Notes under the pieces: generated by a model
Seen by the model: only the letters and a program-made list of their open reading frames with translations
Databases searched by the model: none
Told to the model about the DNA's origin: nothing
Made by a program: the position numbers and the translations under genes
NCBI RefSeq assembly: GCF_002091755.1
Contig: NZ_BDAI01000004.1
Span: 434,001 to 498,000, forward strand
From: Pseudomonas nitroreducens NBRC 12694
GTDB taxonomy: Bacteria; Pseudomonadota; Gammaproteobacteria; Pseudomonadales; Pseudomonadaceae
Length of the DNA stretch: 64,000 nucleotides
Direction: 5' to 3'
In this document: positions 33,984 through 43,005 of the stretch, piece after piece
Numbering within the stretch: the first letter of the stretch is position 1
Layout of the letters: every line of letters starts with the position of its first letter

Positions 33984-33998
33984 ATGTACTAGGACGAT
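33984..33998. promoter_or_regulatory. Putative EnuR operator upstream of eutB
   Basis: ATGTACTAGGACGAT; its reverse complement ATCGTCCTAGTACAT closely matches the motif before enuR (ATTGTCCTAGTGCAAT), sharing the GTCCTAGT core. Confidence 0.55.
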
Positions 33999-34019
33999 GT
34001 CGTTCGCAGAGGGATTTTC

Positions 34020-34112
34020 GTAGGAGCGAGGGGGGCGCCTAGCCCTTGCTCGCGAACCGTGCTCCCCGGCGGCTCTGGCGCTGGGCGGGTTCGCGAGCAA
34101 GCTCGCTCCTAC
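34020..34112. repeat. REP pair (long plus short variant) between eutB and enuR
   Basis: Long variant with GGGGGGCGCCTAGCCC at 34020-34057 and the inverted short variant at 34089-34112. Confidence 0.8.
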
Positions 34113-34124
34113 AAAACAGCCACG

Positions 34125-35519
34125 TCAGAAATCGTGAATCTTCGGGTACTGCCCGAACAGCTCGCGCATGTCCTCCAGCGCGGACACCATGCGCTCGTCG
34201 CTGCACTCCGCCCCCATGCACAAACGCACCGCGCGAGGCCTGGGCGTGCCGCGCACCATGAAGGGATCGGGTGGCGTGACGGCGATGTGCCGATGGCGCA
34301 GCTCGCGCACCAGGCTGTCCAGCTCCCAATGCTCGGGAATGCCGATCCAGGCGCTGAGGGAATGCGGATCGCAACCGCGCAGATGCTCGCCAAGATGGTC
34401 GCGCACCAAGCCCTGGCGCTTCTCCAGCACCTGGCGCTGCAGGCCGATCAGCGCCTGGGCGTTGCCATTGCGAATCCACCGCGAGGCGACTTCCGCCAGC
34501 AACGGCGTGGCCATCCAGCTGTTCACCCGCAGGATGCTCTCGGTGCGCAGTGCCAGCCGCCGCGGCATGGCCAGGTAACCGATGCGCAGGCCGGTCAGCA
34601 CGCTCTTGGTGAAGCTGGTGCAGTAGAACGACAGGTCCGGCAGGTAGTGGCTGAGTGGCGGCGGGCGGCGCTCACCAAGCAGCGGGCCGTAGACGTCGTC
34701 TTCGATCACGTGAACGCCGTAGCGCTGGGCGATGGCGGCGATCTCGCGGCGGCGCGCGTCGGGCATCAGGCAGGAGGTCGGGTTGTTCAGGTTGGGCGTG
34801 CAGACCAGCGCGGTGATGCGCTCGTTCGCGCAGAGGTCTTCGAAGTGCTCGGGGTCGATGCCCTGCTTGTCGATCTCCACGCCCTTCAGGGTAAAACCCA
34901 GTACCTGGGAATTGCCGATCACGCCGTGGTCGGTGAGCTGTTCGCAGAGCACCACGTCATCCGGCCCGGCCAGTGAGGCGAGCGCGAGGAAGATGCCGTG
35001 GGCGGCGCCGTTGGTGATCAGCACGTCATCGCGCTCGCGTTGCAGGCCCAGCTGCGCCAGCCATTGCACACCGGCATCGCGGTGCGCATCGAAGCCGGCG
35101 ACCGGGCGGCAGGCGCGCATCCAGGGCTGGTCGGTTTCCTGCGCCAGCGCGCGGCAGGTGTCCTGCCAGAGGCGGTCGTGCTCGCGCGTGTGGACGATGC
35201 TGGCGATGGAGAAATCCACCAGTGCGCGCTCGGGGTGGTCGACCATGTAATGGGCCATGCCCTCGGTCATCCGCCGCGAGACGAAGCTGCCACGCCCCAC
35301 CTCGCAGCGCACCAGACCCTGGCGCTCCAGCTCCTTGTAGGCATTGGTCACCGTCTGCACGCTGATCCCCAGGCCATCGGCGACGTGGCGCTGCGGCGGC
35401 AGGCGCTGGCCGTCGCTCAGGCGGCCCTGCTCGATGTCGCCGGCAATGGCCTGCACCAATGTCTTGTACTTGGATTCGCCGACCCGCAGGTCGGCCAGGG
35501 CGCGACGCCAGGCTTCCAT
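34125..35519 (-). CDS. enuR: MocR/GntR-type PLP-dependent regulator of ectoine catabolism
   Basis: 464 residues. The N-terminal GntR winged helix (residues ~15-80; LPPQRHVADGLGISVQTVTNAYKELERQGLV) is fused to an aminotransferase-like domain. Lys305 in SFTKSVLTGLRIGYL is the expected PLP lysine, and TPNLNNPTSC and IEDDVYGPL are fold type I marks. EnuR represses ectoine uptake and breakdown genes and is relieved by N-acetyl-diaminobutyrate or diaminobutyrate bound to its PLP. It is divergent from ehuBCDA and upstream of eutBC, with a matching motif before both enuR and eutB. Confidence 0.93.
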   Translation of the reverse strand: MEAWRRALADLRVGESKYKTLVQAIAGDIEQGRLSDGQRLPPQRHVADGLGISVQTVTNAYKELERQGLVRCEVGRGSFVSRRMTEGMAHYMVDHPERALVDFSIASIVHTREHDRLWQDTCRALAQETDQPWMRACRPVAGFDAHRDAGVQWLAQLGLQRERDDVLITNGAAHGIFLALASLAGPDDVVLCEQLTDHGVIGNSQVLGFTLKGVEIDKQGIDPEHFEDLCANERITALVCTPNLNNPTSCLMPDARRREIAAIAQRYGVHVIEDDVYGPLLGERRPPPLSHYLPDLSFYCTSFTKSVLTGLRIGYLAMPRRLALRTESILRVNSWMATPLLAEVASRWIRNGNAQALIGLQRQVLEKRQGLVRDHLGEHLRGCDPHSLSAWIGIPEHWELDSLVRELRHRHIAVTPPDPFMVRGTPRPRAVRLCMGAECSDERMVSALEDMRELFGQYPKIHDF

Positions 35520-35575
35520 CTTCAGCGCTCCGTCTGGTCAGGGGTGCAGAGTGACCGACCGGCACACCGGCGGCA

Positions 35576-35591
35576 ATTGTCCTAGTGCAAT
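35576..35591. promoter_or_regulatory. Putative EnuR operator in the enuR-ehuB intergenic region
   Basis: ATTGTCCTAGTGCAAT: ATTG/CAAT arms around a CTAG centre, 57 bp before the enuR start. Matches the eutB-proximal motif. Confidence 0.55.
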
Positions 35592-35926
35592 GTCGATAAA
35601 GAAGTGGCTTGCGTATGCTCGGGCGCAGGACACCGCATGGCACACCGGGTCGCATTGTCAGGCCCGCGCAGAAAAAACCTTCGGATGCGTTCGTCGCGAC
35701 GGTGGCTTTTTCCCGCCGCGCAGCTGTCGATCGGGAAGAGCCGCAAGGCGCCCGGCCTTAGTCTGGCGTCGAGCTTCTCGGCAACGTCTGCGACAGCGCC
35801 GAGAGAACTTCGGAAGGCCCCACCCGGGGCCCGACCTACAAGAACAACAGTCGTACGACATTGCTACCTGCCATCCATCGCCGCGCGCCATGAGCGTTCG
35901 GCAAGAGAAGTCCAGGAGATCCGAAG
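35592..35926 (+). promoter_or_regulatory. Long leader region of the ehu operon
   Basis: About 335 bp with no recognisable gene between the operator and ehuB. TATGCT at 35614-35619 could be a -10, preceded by a poor -35, which suits an activated or derepressed promoter. If so the ehuB mRNA has a ~300-nt 5' leader. I could not identify a known riboswitch or a convincing leader peptide in it. Confidence 0.35.
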
Positions 35927-36781
35927 ATGAGTACCGCCCCTGTTTTCCTGCGCCGCCTGAGCCTCGCCTGTACCCTCGCCGCCGGCGCCCTGGCCAGCGC
36001 CGGCAGCTACGCCGAAACCACCCTGGAACGCATCCAGAGCACCGGCACCGTGCGCATCGGCTACGCCAACGAAGCGCCCTTCGCCTACACCGAGACGTCC
36101 GGCAAGGTCACTGGGGAATCCCCGGAAATCGCCACGCAGATCTTCACGAAAATGGGCGTGAAGAAGATCGAGCCGGTGCTCACCGAATGGGGCGCGCTGA
36201 TCCCCGGCCTGCGCGCCGGCCGCTTCGACGTGATCGCTGCCGGCATGTACATCACCCCGCCGCGTTGCCAGCAGGTGATCTTCACCGACCCCCACTACCA
36301 GATTCCCGACACCCTGCTGGTGAAGAAGGGCAACCCGAAGAACCTGCACAGCTACGCCGACGTGAAGAACAATCCGGACGTGAAGCTGGCGATCATGTCC
36401 GGCACCGCCGAGATGGGCTACGCCCGCGCCGAAGGCGTGGCGGAAGAGCAGATCGTCCAGGTGCCGGATACCACCGCACAATTGCAGGCCGTGCGCGCCG
36501 GCCGCGCCGATGCCAGCGTCGGCACTGCGCTGACCATGAAGGGCCTGGCGGCCAAGGGCGGTGACGCGGTGGAAGCCATCAGCGACTTCAAGGACGACCC
36601 TGCGCACATCGGCTACGGCGCCCTGGCCTTCCGCCCGGAGGACAAGGACCTGCGCGACGCGGTGAACCAGCAGCTCAAGGGCTGGCTGGGTGGCGCCGAG
36701 CACCTGGCGACGGTGAAACCGTTCGGCTTCGACAAGTCCAACGTCACCGACAAGACCGCTGCCGAGCTCTGCAAACAGTGA
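35927..36781 (+). CDS. ehuB: Ectoine/hydroxyectoine ABC transporter substrate-binding protein
   Basis: 284 residues. Sec signal peptide (LACTLAAGALASAGSYAETT), then a family 3 solute-binding protein: TVRIGYANEAPFAYTETSGKVTGESPEIA, WGALIPGLRAGRFDVIAAGMYITPPRC and LRDAVNQQLKGWLG. EhuB captures ectoines in the periplasm through aromatic residues. The RCQQVIFTDPHYQIPDTLLV stretch matches this group rather than amino acid binders. A good AGGAG site precedes the ATG. First gene of ehuBCDA, divergent from enuR. Confidence 0.92.
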   Translation: MSTAPVFLRRLSLACTLAAGALASAGSYAETTLERIQSTGTVRIGYANEAPFAYTETSGKVTGESPEIATQIFTKMGVKKIEPVLTEWGALIPGLRAGRFDVIAAGMYITPPRCQQVIFTDPHYQIPDTLLVKKGNPKNLHSYADVKNNPDVKLAIMSGTAEMGYARAEGVAEEQIVQVPDTTAQLQAVRAGRADASVGTALTMKGLAAKGGDAVEAISDFKDDPAHIGYGALAFRPEDKDLRDAVNQQLKGWLGGAEHLATVKPFGFDKSNVTDKTAAELCKQ

Positions 36782-36858
36782 CCGTCGCGGGCGCGCGCCT
36801 GCCATAGGACGCGCCCGGCCGGCCATTGAGTCGAACCTGTCGTTACAGGATGCGCATC

Positions 36859-37515
36859 ATGGGTGAATTACTTCCTCTGCTGCTGCAGGGCGCCTGGGTC
36901 ACCGTCCAGGTGACTGTCTTCGGTTCCCTGCTGGCGGTGGCCGCCGCCATTCTTGCCGCGCTCGGCCGGCTCGCGCCGTGGCCGGCGGTACGCTGGCTGG
37001 CGATCGGCTACATCGAGCTGTTCCGCGGCACATCGCTGCTGGTGCAGCTGTTCTGGCTGTACTTTGTGCTGCCGTTGCCGCCGTTCAACCTGGAGATGAG
37101 CGCCTACAGCGTGGCGATCATCGGCCTGGGCCTGCACATCGGCGCCTACGGCGCGGAAGTCATGCGCGGCGCCATCGGCTCGGTACCCAAGGGACAGTAC
37201 GAGGCGGCGCTGGCGCTGAACATGACACCGTTCACGCGCTTTCGTCGGATCATTCTGCCGCAGGCGCTGCTCTGCGCGATTCCGCCGGGCACCAACCTGC
37301 TGATCGAGCTGCTGAAGAACACCTCGCTGGTGTCGCTGATCACCCTCTCGGACCTGACCTTCCGCGCGCGCCAACTGGACCAGGCGACCTTCGAGACCAT
37401 GAAGATCTTCGCCCTCACCCTGGTGCTGTACTTCGTCATGGCCCAGCTCATCGTCTTCCTCATGCGGCGCCTGGAGCGCTGGCTGGGGCACGGCCGCATC
37501 CACGGAGGCCTGTGA
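36859..37515 (+). CDS. ehuC: Ectoine ABC transporter permease
   Basis: 218 residues from MGELLPLLLQGAWVTVQVTV at 36859, chosen for the ACAGGA site 8 bp upstream; an ATG at 36850 in the same frame is less well placed. HisM-type permease with about five membrane helices and the EAA loop GAIGSVPKGQYEAALALNMT that docks the ATPase. Its stop overlaps the ehuD start (TGATG). Confidence 0.9.
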   Translation: MGELLPLLLQGAWVTVQVTVFGSLLAVAAAILAALGRLAPWPAVRWLAIGYIELFRGTSLLVQLFWLYFVLPLPPFNLEMSAYSVAIIGLGLHIGAYGAEVMRGAIGSVPKGQYEAALALNMTPFTRFRRIILPQALLCAIPPGTNLLIELLKNTSLVSLITLSDLTFRARQLDQATFETMKIFALTLVLYFVMAQLIVFLMRRLERWLGHGRIHGGL

Positions 37516-38171
37516 TGAAACTCTTCGACTGGGACTTCGCCTGGCAGATCCTGCCGCAACTGCTGCACGCCTCGCTGCGCACCATCGCCATCACCCTGGT
37601 GGGCTTCGCCCTGGCGGTGGTGTTCGGCCTGCTCTTCGCCATCGCCCGGCGCAGCCGCCACGCGTGGCTTTCTTGGCCGGCGGCCTGGCTGATCGAATTC
37701 ATCCGCAGCACGCCGCTGCTGATCCAGGTGTACTTCCTGTTCTACGTGCTGCCGCTCTACGGGCTGAGCATGACCGCACTGGTGGCCGGCACCCTGGGCA
37801 TCGCCCTGCATTACGCCTGCTACACCGCCGAGGTCTACCGCGCCGGTCTGGAAGCGGTGCCGCGCGGGCAATGGGAGGCGGTTACCGCGCTGAATTTCTC
37901 GCCCTTCAAGGCCTACCGCGAAGTGATCCTGCCCCAGGCCATCCGCCCGGTATTGCCGGCGCTGGGCAACTACCTGATCGCCATGTTCAAGGACACCCCG
38001 GTGCTCTCCGCGATCACGGTGGTGGAAATCATGCAGCAGGCGAAGAACATAGGCTCCGACAGCTTCCGCTACCTGGAGCCGATCACCCTGGTCGGGGTGT
38101 TCTTCCTGCTCATCTCCATCAGCCTGGCCAGCGTCGTGCGCCAGGTGGAAAAACGCACGGCGCTGCCATGA
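37515..38171 (+). CDS. ehuD: Ectoine ABC transporter permease
   Basis: 218 residues beginning MKLFDWDFAWQILPQLLHAS. Second HisM-type permease: LRTIAITLVGFALAVVFGLLF, IEFIRSTPLLIQVYFLFYVL and the EAA loop YRAGLEAVPRGQWEAVTALN. The WDFAWQILP start is characteristic of EhuD. It forms the heterodimeric channel with EhuC, overlaps ehuC by one base, and runs into the ehuA reading frame (a first in-frame ATG of ehuA overlaps its stop). Confidence 0.92.
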   Translation: MKLFDWDFAWQILPQLLHASLRTIAITLVGFALAVVFGLLFAIARRSRHAWLSWPAAWLIEFIRSTPLLIQVYFLFYVLPLYGLSMTALVAGTLGIALHYACYTAEVYRAGLEAVPRGQWEAVTALNFSPFKAYREVILPQAIRPVLPALGNYLIAMFKDTPVLSAITVVEIMQQAKNIGSDSFRYLEPITLVGVFFLLISISLASVVRQVEKRTALP

Positions 38172-38194
38172 CTGACTCTTCCGGAGGAAAACCG

Positions 38195-39052
<858 letters not shown>

Positions 39053-39077
39053 TGGATTCGGAGGCTTTGCCTTACCT

Positions 39078-39116
39078 GTAGGACCGAAGGGGCGCCTAGC
39101 CCTTGCTCGTTCCTAC
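39078..39116. repeat. REP element, long variant
   Basis: GTAGGACCGAAGGGGCGCCT... ending GTTCCTAC, between the convergent ehuA and PilZ genes. Confidence 0.75.
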
Positions 39117-39128
39117 AAAAAGCAGCCT

Positions 39129-39395
39129 TCAGGCGTCTGCGACGAAGCGGAAGCCGGCGCCCTCGGCGTCGGTGCGCATCACTTCCATCTCAAGAATCGG
39201 TGCATCGAAGGGCATGTCCTGCACCTGGCCGGTGACGCGCGTCCCCGCGGGCAATGCGGCGAGCACTTCATGGCGAACGTAGACGCCGCCGTCCGACAAA
39301 TCACGGGTGTGGCCGAACACGTCGCCGAAGTCGGGGTGGCTGATCTTGATCCGGCACTTCATCGGGGTCCGCGGGTACTGCCTTTGGTTGGCCAT
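39129..39395 (-). CDS. PilZ-domain c-di-GMP-binding protein
   Basis: 88 residues from MANQRQYPRTPMKCRI. The two c-di-GMP motifs are present: RxxxR as RQYPR and DxSxxG as DLSDGG, so ligand binding is likely. A stand-alone PilZ domain, it acts as an adaptor with an unknown target. The start could instead be the ATG at 39404 (three residues longer, with AGGACGG very close); the call does not change. Downstream of mntH by about 57 bp on the same strand, convergent with ehuA. Confidence 0.88.
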   Translation of the reverse strand: MANQRQYPRTPMKCRIKISHPDFGDVFGHTRDLSDGGVYVRHEVLAALPAGTRVTGQVQDMPFDAPILEMEVMRTDAEGAGFRFVADA

Positions 39396-39452
39396 GGATG
39401 GCATCCGTCCTGAATGTCAGCGCATTAATGGGCCTCAAACCCATGGGTCAGG

Positions 39453-40766
39453 TCAAGCCAGCAGTTGCAGCAGCAGCCAGAGATTGGCGGCGCTGATGAC
39501 ACAGAACAAGGTCCACGCCAGCACGCGGGTCAGCAGGCTGTTGACGAACTCGCCCATCAGCGCGCGATCGCTGGTGAAGCGGATCAGCGGCCAGAGTGCG
39601 AAGGGCAGTTGCAGGCTGAGCACCACCTGGCTGAGCACCAGCAGCTTGCCGATCGCCTTGTCGCCCAGCATCAGAACGCCGATCAGCGCCGGGATCAGCG
39701 CCAGCGCGCGGGTGATCAGGCGGCGCTGCCAGCAGGGAATCTTCATCTGCAGGAAGCCTTCCATGATCACCTGCCCGGCGATGGTGCCGGTGAAGGTGGA
39801 ACTCTGCCCCGAAGCGAGCAGCGCAACGCCGAAGAGAATCGCCGCCAGCCCGGTACCCACCAGCGGCTCAAGCAGGCGGTAGGCGTCCTGGATCTCGGTG
39901 ACGCCGGTGTGGCCGTTCTCGTGGAAGGCCGCGGCGGCGAGGATCAGGATGGCGGCGTTGATCAGTAGCGCGAGACTCAGCGAGACCACGGTGTCGATGC
40001 GCGTCAGGCGGATCGCCGCAGCCTTGCCGTTGCTGCCGCTGACCTGGCGCGTCTGCACGATCGAAGAGTGCAGGTAGAGGTTGTGCGGCATCACCGTGGC
40101 GCCGAGGATACCGATGGCCAGGTACAGCGGCTCGCGTTGGCTGATGGCGTCCCAGCTGGGCAGGAAGCCGGCGGCAACGTCCGGCCAGTGTGGCTTGATG
40201 AGAATCAGCTCGACCAGGTAGCAGCCGCTGATGGTGATGATCAGGCCGAGCATGATCGCTTCCAGGTGGCGGAAGCGCTGGCCCTTGAGGCCGAGCACGA
40301 TGAGCGTGTCGAAGGCGGTGAGGATGACGCCGGTGACCAGGTCGACACCCAGCAACAGGTGGAAGGCGAGGGCGCAGCCGAGCACTTCGGCAAGGTCCGT
40401 GGCGACGATCGACAGTTCCGCCAGCAGCCATTGCAGGCGAGCGCCGCCCAGGCTGTAGCGACTGCGCGACAGCTGCGCCAAGTCCTGGCCAGTGACGATT
40501 CCCAGACGCATGGCCAGGCACTGCAGGACCATCCCCGCGAGGCTCGACAACAGCACCACGAACAGCAACTGGTAGCCGAAACCGGAGCCGGCCTCGATGG
40601 CGGTGGCCCAGTTGCCCGGGTCCATGTAGCCGATGGAGACCAGCAGGCCGGGGCCGGCGAACTGCAGGATGCGCTTCCACAATGGCGCGCTGGCCGCAAC
40701 CTGGATGCTGCCTTTGACTTCCGAGGGACAGAACGGCGCGGTGGCGGTGGTCGGCAGGCCGAGCAT
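39453..40766 (-). CDS. mntH: Nramp-family Mn2+/H+ symporter
   Basis: 437 residues with about eleven membrane helices. The metal-binding motifs are DPGN (IGYMDPGNWATAIEAGSG, helix 1) and MPHN (ILGATVMPHNLYLHSS, helix 6). The consensus transport stretch LLASGQSSTFTGTIAGQVIM is present. Imports manganese (and iron) with protons. AGGAA lies before the ATG. A GC-rich stem-loop lies 16-47 nt upstream in the leader; no clear MntR or Fur box was seen. Confidence 0.93.
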   Translation of the reverse strand: MLGLPTTATAPFCPSEVKGSIQVAASAPLWKRILQFAGPGLLVSIGYMDPGNWATAIEAGSGFGYQLLFVVLLSSLAGMVLQCLAMRLGIVTGQDLAQLSRSRYSLGGARLQWLLAELSIVATDLAEVLGCALAFHLLLGVDLVTGVILTAFDTLIVLGLKGQRFRHLEAIMLGLIITISGCYLVELILIKPHWPDVAAGFLPSWDAISQREPLYLAIGILGATVMPHNLYLHSSIVQTRQVSGSNGKAAAIRLTRIDTVVSLSLALLINAAILILAAAAFHENGHTGVTEIQDAYRLLEPLVGTGLAAILFGVALLASGQSSTFTGTIAGQVIMEGFLQMKIPCWQRRLITRALALIPALIGVLMLGDKAIGKLLVLSQVVLSLQLPFALWPLIRFTSDRALMGEFVNSLLTRVLAWTLFCVISAANLWLLLQLLA

Positions 40767-40781
40767 GGGGGGGGTTCCTGG

Positions 40782-40813
40782 AGCGTGGGACGTTCAGCCT
40801 GACGCCCCACGCT
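40782..40813. promoter_or_regulatory. Stem-loop in the mntH leader
   Basis: AGCGTGGG at 40782-40789 pairs with CCCACGCT at 40806-40813; CGT/ACG inside may extend the stem. It has no following T-run on the minus strand and lies just before the mntH ribosome site. Confidence 0.4.
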
Positions 40814-40863
40814 TCAATAATCCAGGGGCGCCGTGCCTATCGGGTCGATTGAGCGACGCGCGC

Positions 40864-41751
40864 TCAGTACCACTTCGCCTCGCCTTCGGGCCGCTTCTTG
40901 AAGCGCTTCATGGTCCACATGTACTGGCTCGGGTAGGCGCGCACGTACTTGGCCAGCTCACGGCTGAGGGCTGCCACCGACACTGCCATGTCCTTGTCGT
41001 ACATGTCCGCCGGCGCCGCTTCGAGGATCACCTTGTAGCCGCTGCCATCGGGCAGGCGCACGGCGTGGAAGAACACCCCGCGCGCCTTGCCGCGCGAGAG
41101 CAGCGACGGCACGAACTTGCTGGTCAGCGCGGTGGTACCCAGGTAGGGCACGAACAGGCCCGAGCCGAGGTCCGGTTCCGGGTCACAGGGAATGCCGACG
41201 CAGCCGCCATTCTTCACTTCCTTGATCACGCTCTTGATGCCTTCGGGCGTGGACGGCGCTACGCGGTTGCCCAGCTGCACGCGCTGCTTCTTCAGCAGGT
41301 CGTCCACCGCCTTCAGCTTGGGCGGGCGGTAGAAGATGATCGGCTTGGCGTAGGAGCAGTAGAAGTGGTTGAGCACTTCCCAGTTACCCAGGTGGCTGGT
41401 GATGCCGACCAGGCCGTCACCGGAGGCCAGCGCTTCTTCCAGCACTTCCATGCCTTCCACTTCGCGGATGTACTGCAGCGATTTCTGCGGCGACCACATC
41501 CAGGCGCAGGCGCTCTCGGTGAGCGTGCGGCCGATGTCCATCAGACTCCGGCCGACGAGCTTTTCCAGCTCGGCTGCGGACAGCTCGGGGAAGCAGTGCG
41601 ACAGGTTGATCCGAACGATCTCGCGGGAGCGGTTGGGCAGCTTCCACATCAGCCAGCCAATACCCGCGCCCAATGCGCCCACCGCGCGCCACGGCAGCAT
41701 GGCGAACAACCGCAGGAAGCCCACCACCAGTGCGCCCTTGAATTTCTCCAC
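40864..41751 (-). CDS. Lipid A biosynthesis acyltransferase (LpxL/HtrB family)
   Basis: 295 residues from the GTG at 41751, which has AAGGAGT seven bases upstream. An N-terminal membrane helix (ALVVGFLRLFAMLPWRAVGALGAGIGWLMW) precedes the acyltransferase domain. The catalytic HxxxxE is in GITSHLGNWEVLNH; FYRPPK and CVGIPCDPEPDLG follow. It adds a secondary lauroyl-type chain to lipid A at the inner membrane. It corresponds in position to the acyltransferase next to tag in P. aeruginosa. Which secondary site it fills is not readable from sequence. Confidence 0.92.
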   Translation of the reverse strand: MEKFKGALVVGFLRLFAMLPWRAVGALGAGIGWLMWKLPNRSREIVRINLSHCFPELSAAELEKLVGRSLMDIGRTLTESACAWMWSPQKSLQYIREVEGMEVLEEALASGDGLVGITSHLGNWEVLNHFYCSYAKPIIFYRPPKLKAVDDLLKKQRVQLGNRVAPSTPEGIKSVIKEVKNGGCVGIPCDPEPDLGSGLFVPYLGTTALTSKFVPSLLSRGKARGVFFHAVRLPDGSGYKVILEAAPADMYDKDMAVSVAALSRELAKYVRAYPSQYMWTMKRFKKRPEGEAKWY

Positions 41752-41910
41752 GGAAAACTCCTTCAAGCAGATGGCGGCCATTGTAGCCGCTCGCGCCGGC
41801 ATTTCGGGCATCGCCGGCCGCCTCCACCCAATCAGCACAGAGCGAACACGCGGCGCCCACACCGCGCGCGCAACCTGCGGCCATCCGATCCACAGGCCCG
41901 GAGGCCCGCG

Positions 41911-42168
41911 ATGCGTACCCGAACCTTACTTGCACGGCTGTGCTGCCTGCTGGCGATGGGCGCCAGCCTGACGGTGCTGGCTGCCGACGACAGCTCCTCG
42001 AATGAAAACAAGGCCCGGATCCGCAGGCGAGCCAGCCCGTCGATGAACTCCTGCCGTTGCCCCAGGGCGTGAACGACAGCGCCATCGGCAGCGCGGTGCC
42101 GGGCACACCCGATCCCGGCGCCTGGGGCTCACTGGGCTCAGTGCGTGGTGGTGGCGGAGGAGGGCGGC
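41911..42168 (+). pseudogene. Small exported-protein ORF, apparently frameshifted
   Basis: The ATG at 41911 has a perfect GGAGG 6 bp upstream and opens with a signal peptide (LLARLCCLLAMGASLTVLAADD). The frame stops at 42072 after a run of implausible Arg/Ser/Cys residues. One register over, from about 42018, the DNA reads a protein-like stretch (DPQASQPVDELLPLPQGVND, then AIGSAVPGTPDPGAW) with high GC at third positions. A one-base loss near the GGCCCGG at 42013-42018 would explain this. That frame has no stop before the next ORF. I do not recognise the family. Pseudogene, sequencing error or chance remain open. Confidence 0.35.
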
Positions 42169-42411
42169 ATGACGCGCCGCCTGTTCGGCTGGAGGTGGTT
42201 GCTGCTCGCCGCGCTGGCGGCCTGGCCCAGTTGGCTGCGGCCGACGCGCAAGCTGCACCCGTCGGAAGACTGCTTCCGCGCAACCGGTTACCGCATCGAG
42301 CAGATCCAACTGCGCAAGCGCGTGGGAGCAGAAGGTTTGCAGCGCTGCTTCGTCGTCACGCGCGACGGCGTGACGTTGCAGGTCTGCGACTACATCCAGG
42401 ACGCTGCCTTA
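42169..42411 (+). pseudogene. Small ORF with membrane segment, no proper end before tag
   Basis: GGAGGAGGG precedes an ATG at 42169 giving MTRRLFGWRWLLLAALAAWP, a membrane or signal helix. It continues with a natural-looking sequence (EDCFRATGYRIEQIQLRKRV, then FVVTRDGVTLQVCDYIQDAA). At 42409 it meets the convergent tag stop without its own stop, and the frame then runs antisense through tag into glyQ. A TAG in a neighbouring register at 42410 suggests a lost frame. Family not recognised. The end given is where credible sequence stops. Confidence 0.35.
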
Positions 42412-42963
42412 GGCGGGGGTCAGCTGGTTGTAGCGGTCGCAGTCGGTGGTGTGGTCCATCACCATGCCGGTGGCCTGCATGAAGGCGTAGCAGATGGTCG
42501 GGCCAACGAAATTGAAACCGGCCTTGCGCAGCGCCTTGCTCATCGCCTCGGCCTCGGGCGTCACCGCCGGCACCTGGCCGCGTTCGCTGAAGTGATTGAC
42601 CTTGGGCTTACCGCCGACGAAGGACCAGAGGAACGTCACCGGGTCATCCAGCTCCAGCCAGGCCCGGGCGTTCTGGCGCGCCGCCTTGAGCTTGGCGAAG
42701 TTGCGGATGATGCCCGGGTCCTGCATGCGCTCCTCGATCTCCTCGTCGCTCATGCGCGCCAGGCGCTCGGGGTCGAAGCCGAACAGCACCTCACGGTAGC
42801 GCTCGCGCTTCTTCAGCACGGTGATCCACGAAAGCCCCGCCTGCGCGCCTTCGAGGATGAGCATCTCGAACAACGCCCGCGGATCGCGCTGGGGCACTCC
42901 CCATTCGGCATCGTGGTAGGCGATGTACAGCGGGTCGTCGTTACACCAGAAGCAGCGGGGCAT
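42409..42963 (-). CDS. tag: DNA-3-methyladenine glycosylase I
   Basis: 184 residues. Excises 3-methyladenine from alkylated DNA. Zinc-site residues are Cys4 and His17 at the N-terminus (MPRCFWCNDDPLYIAYHDAEWG) and His171/Cys175 at the C-terminus (DHTTDCDRY). EAQAGLSWITVLKKRERYRE-type and FNFVGPTICYAFMQATGMV motifs are typical, with the catalytic Glu in LILEGAQAGLSW. Divergent from glyQ. A LexA-box sequence with perfect CTG-N10-CAG spacing sits 43 bp upstream over the predicted promoter. Confidence 0.96.
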   Translation of the reverse strand: MPRCFWCNDDPLYIAYHDAEWGVPQRDPRALFEMLILEGAQAGLSWITVLKKRERYREVLFGFDPERLARMSDEEIEERMQDPGIIRNFAKLKAARQNARAWLELDDPVTFLWSFVGGKPKVNHFSERGQVPAVTPEAEAMSKALRKAGFNFVGPTICYAFMQATGMVMDHTTDCDRYNQLTPA

Positions 42964-43005
42964 GGCGATCGTCCTGACAGGGAAAGCCCGACTATAGACA
43001 ATTCA

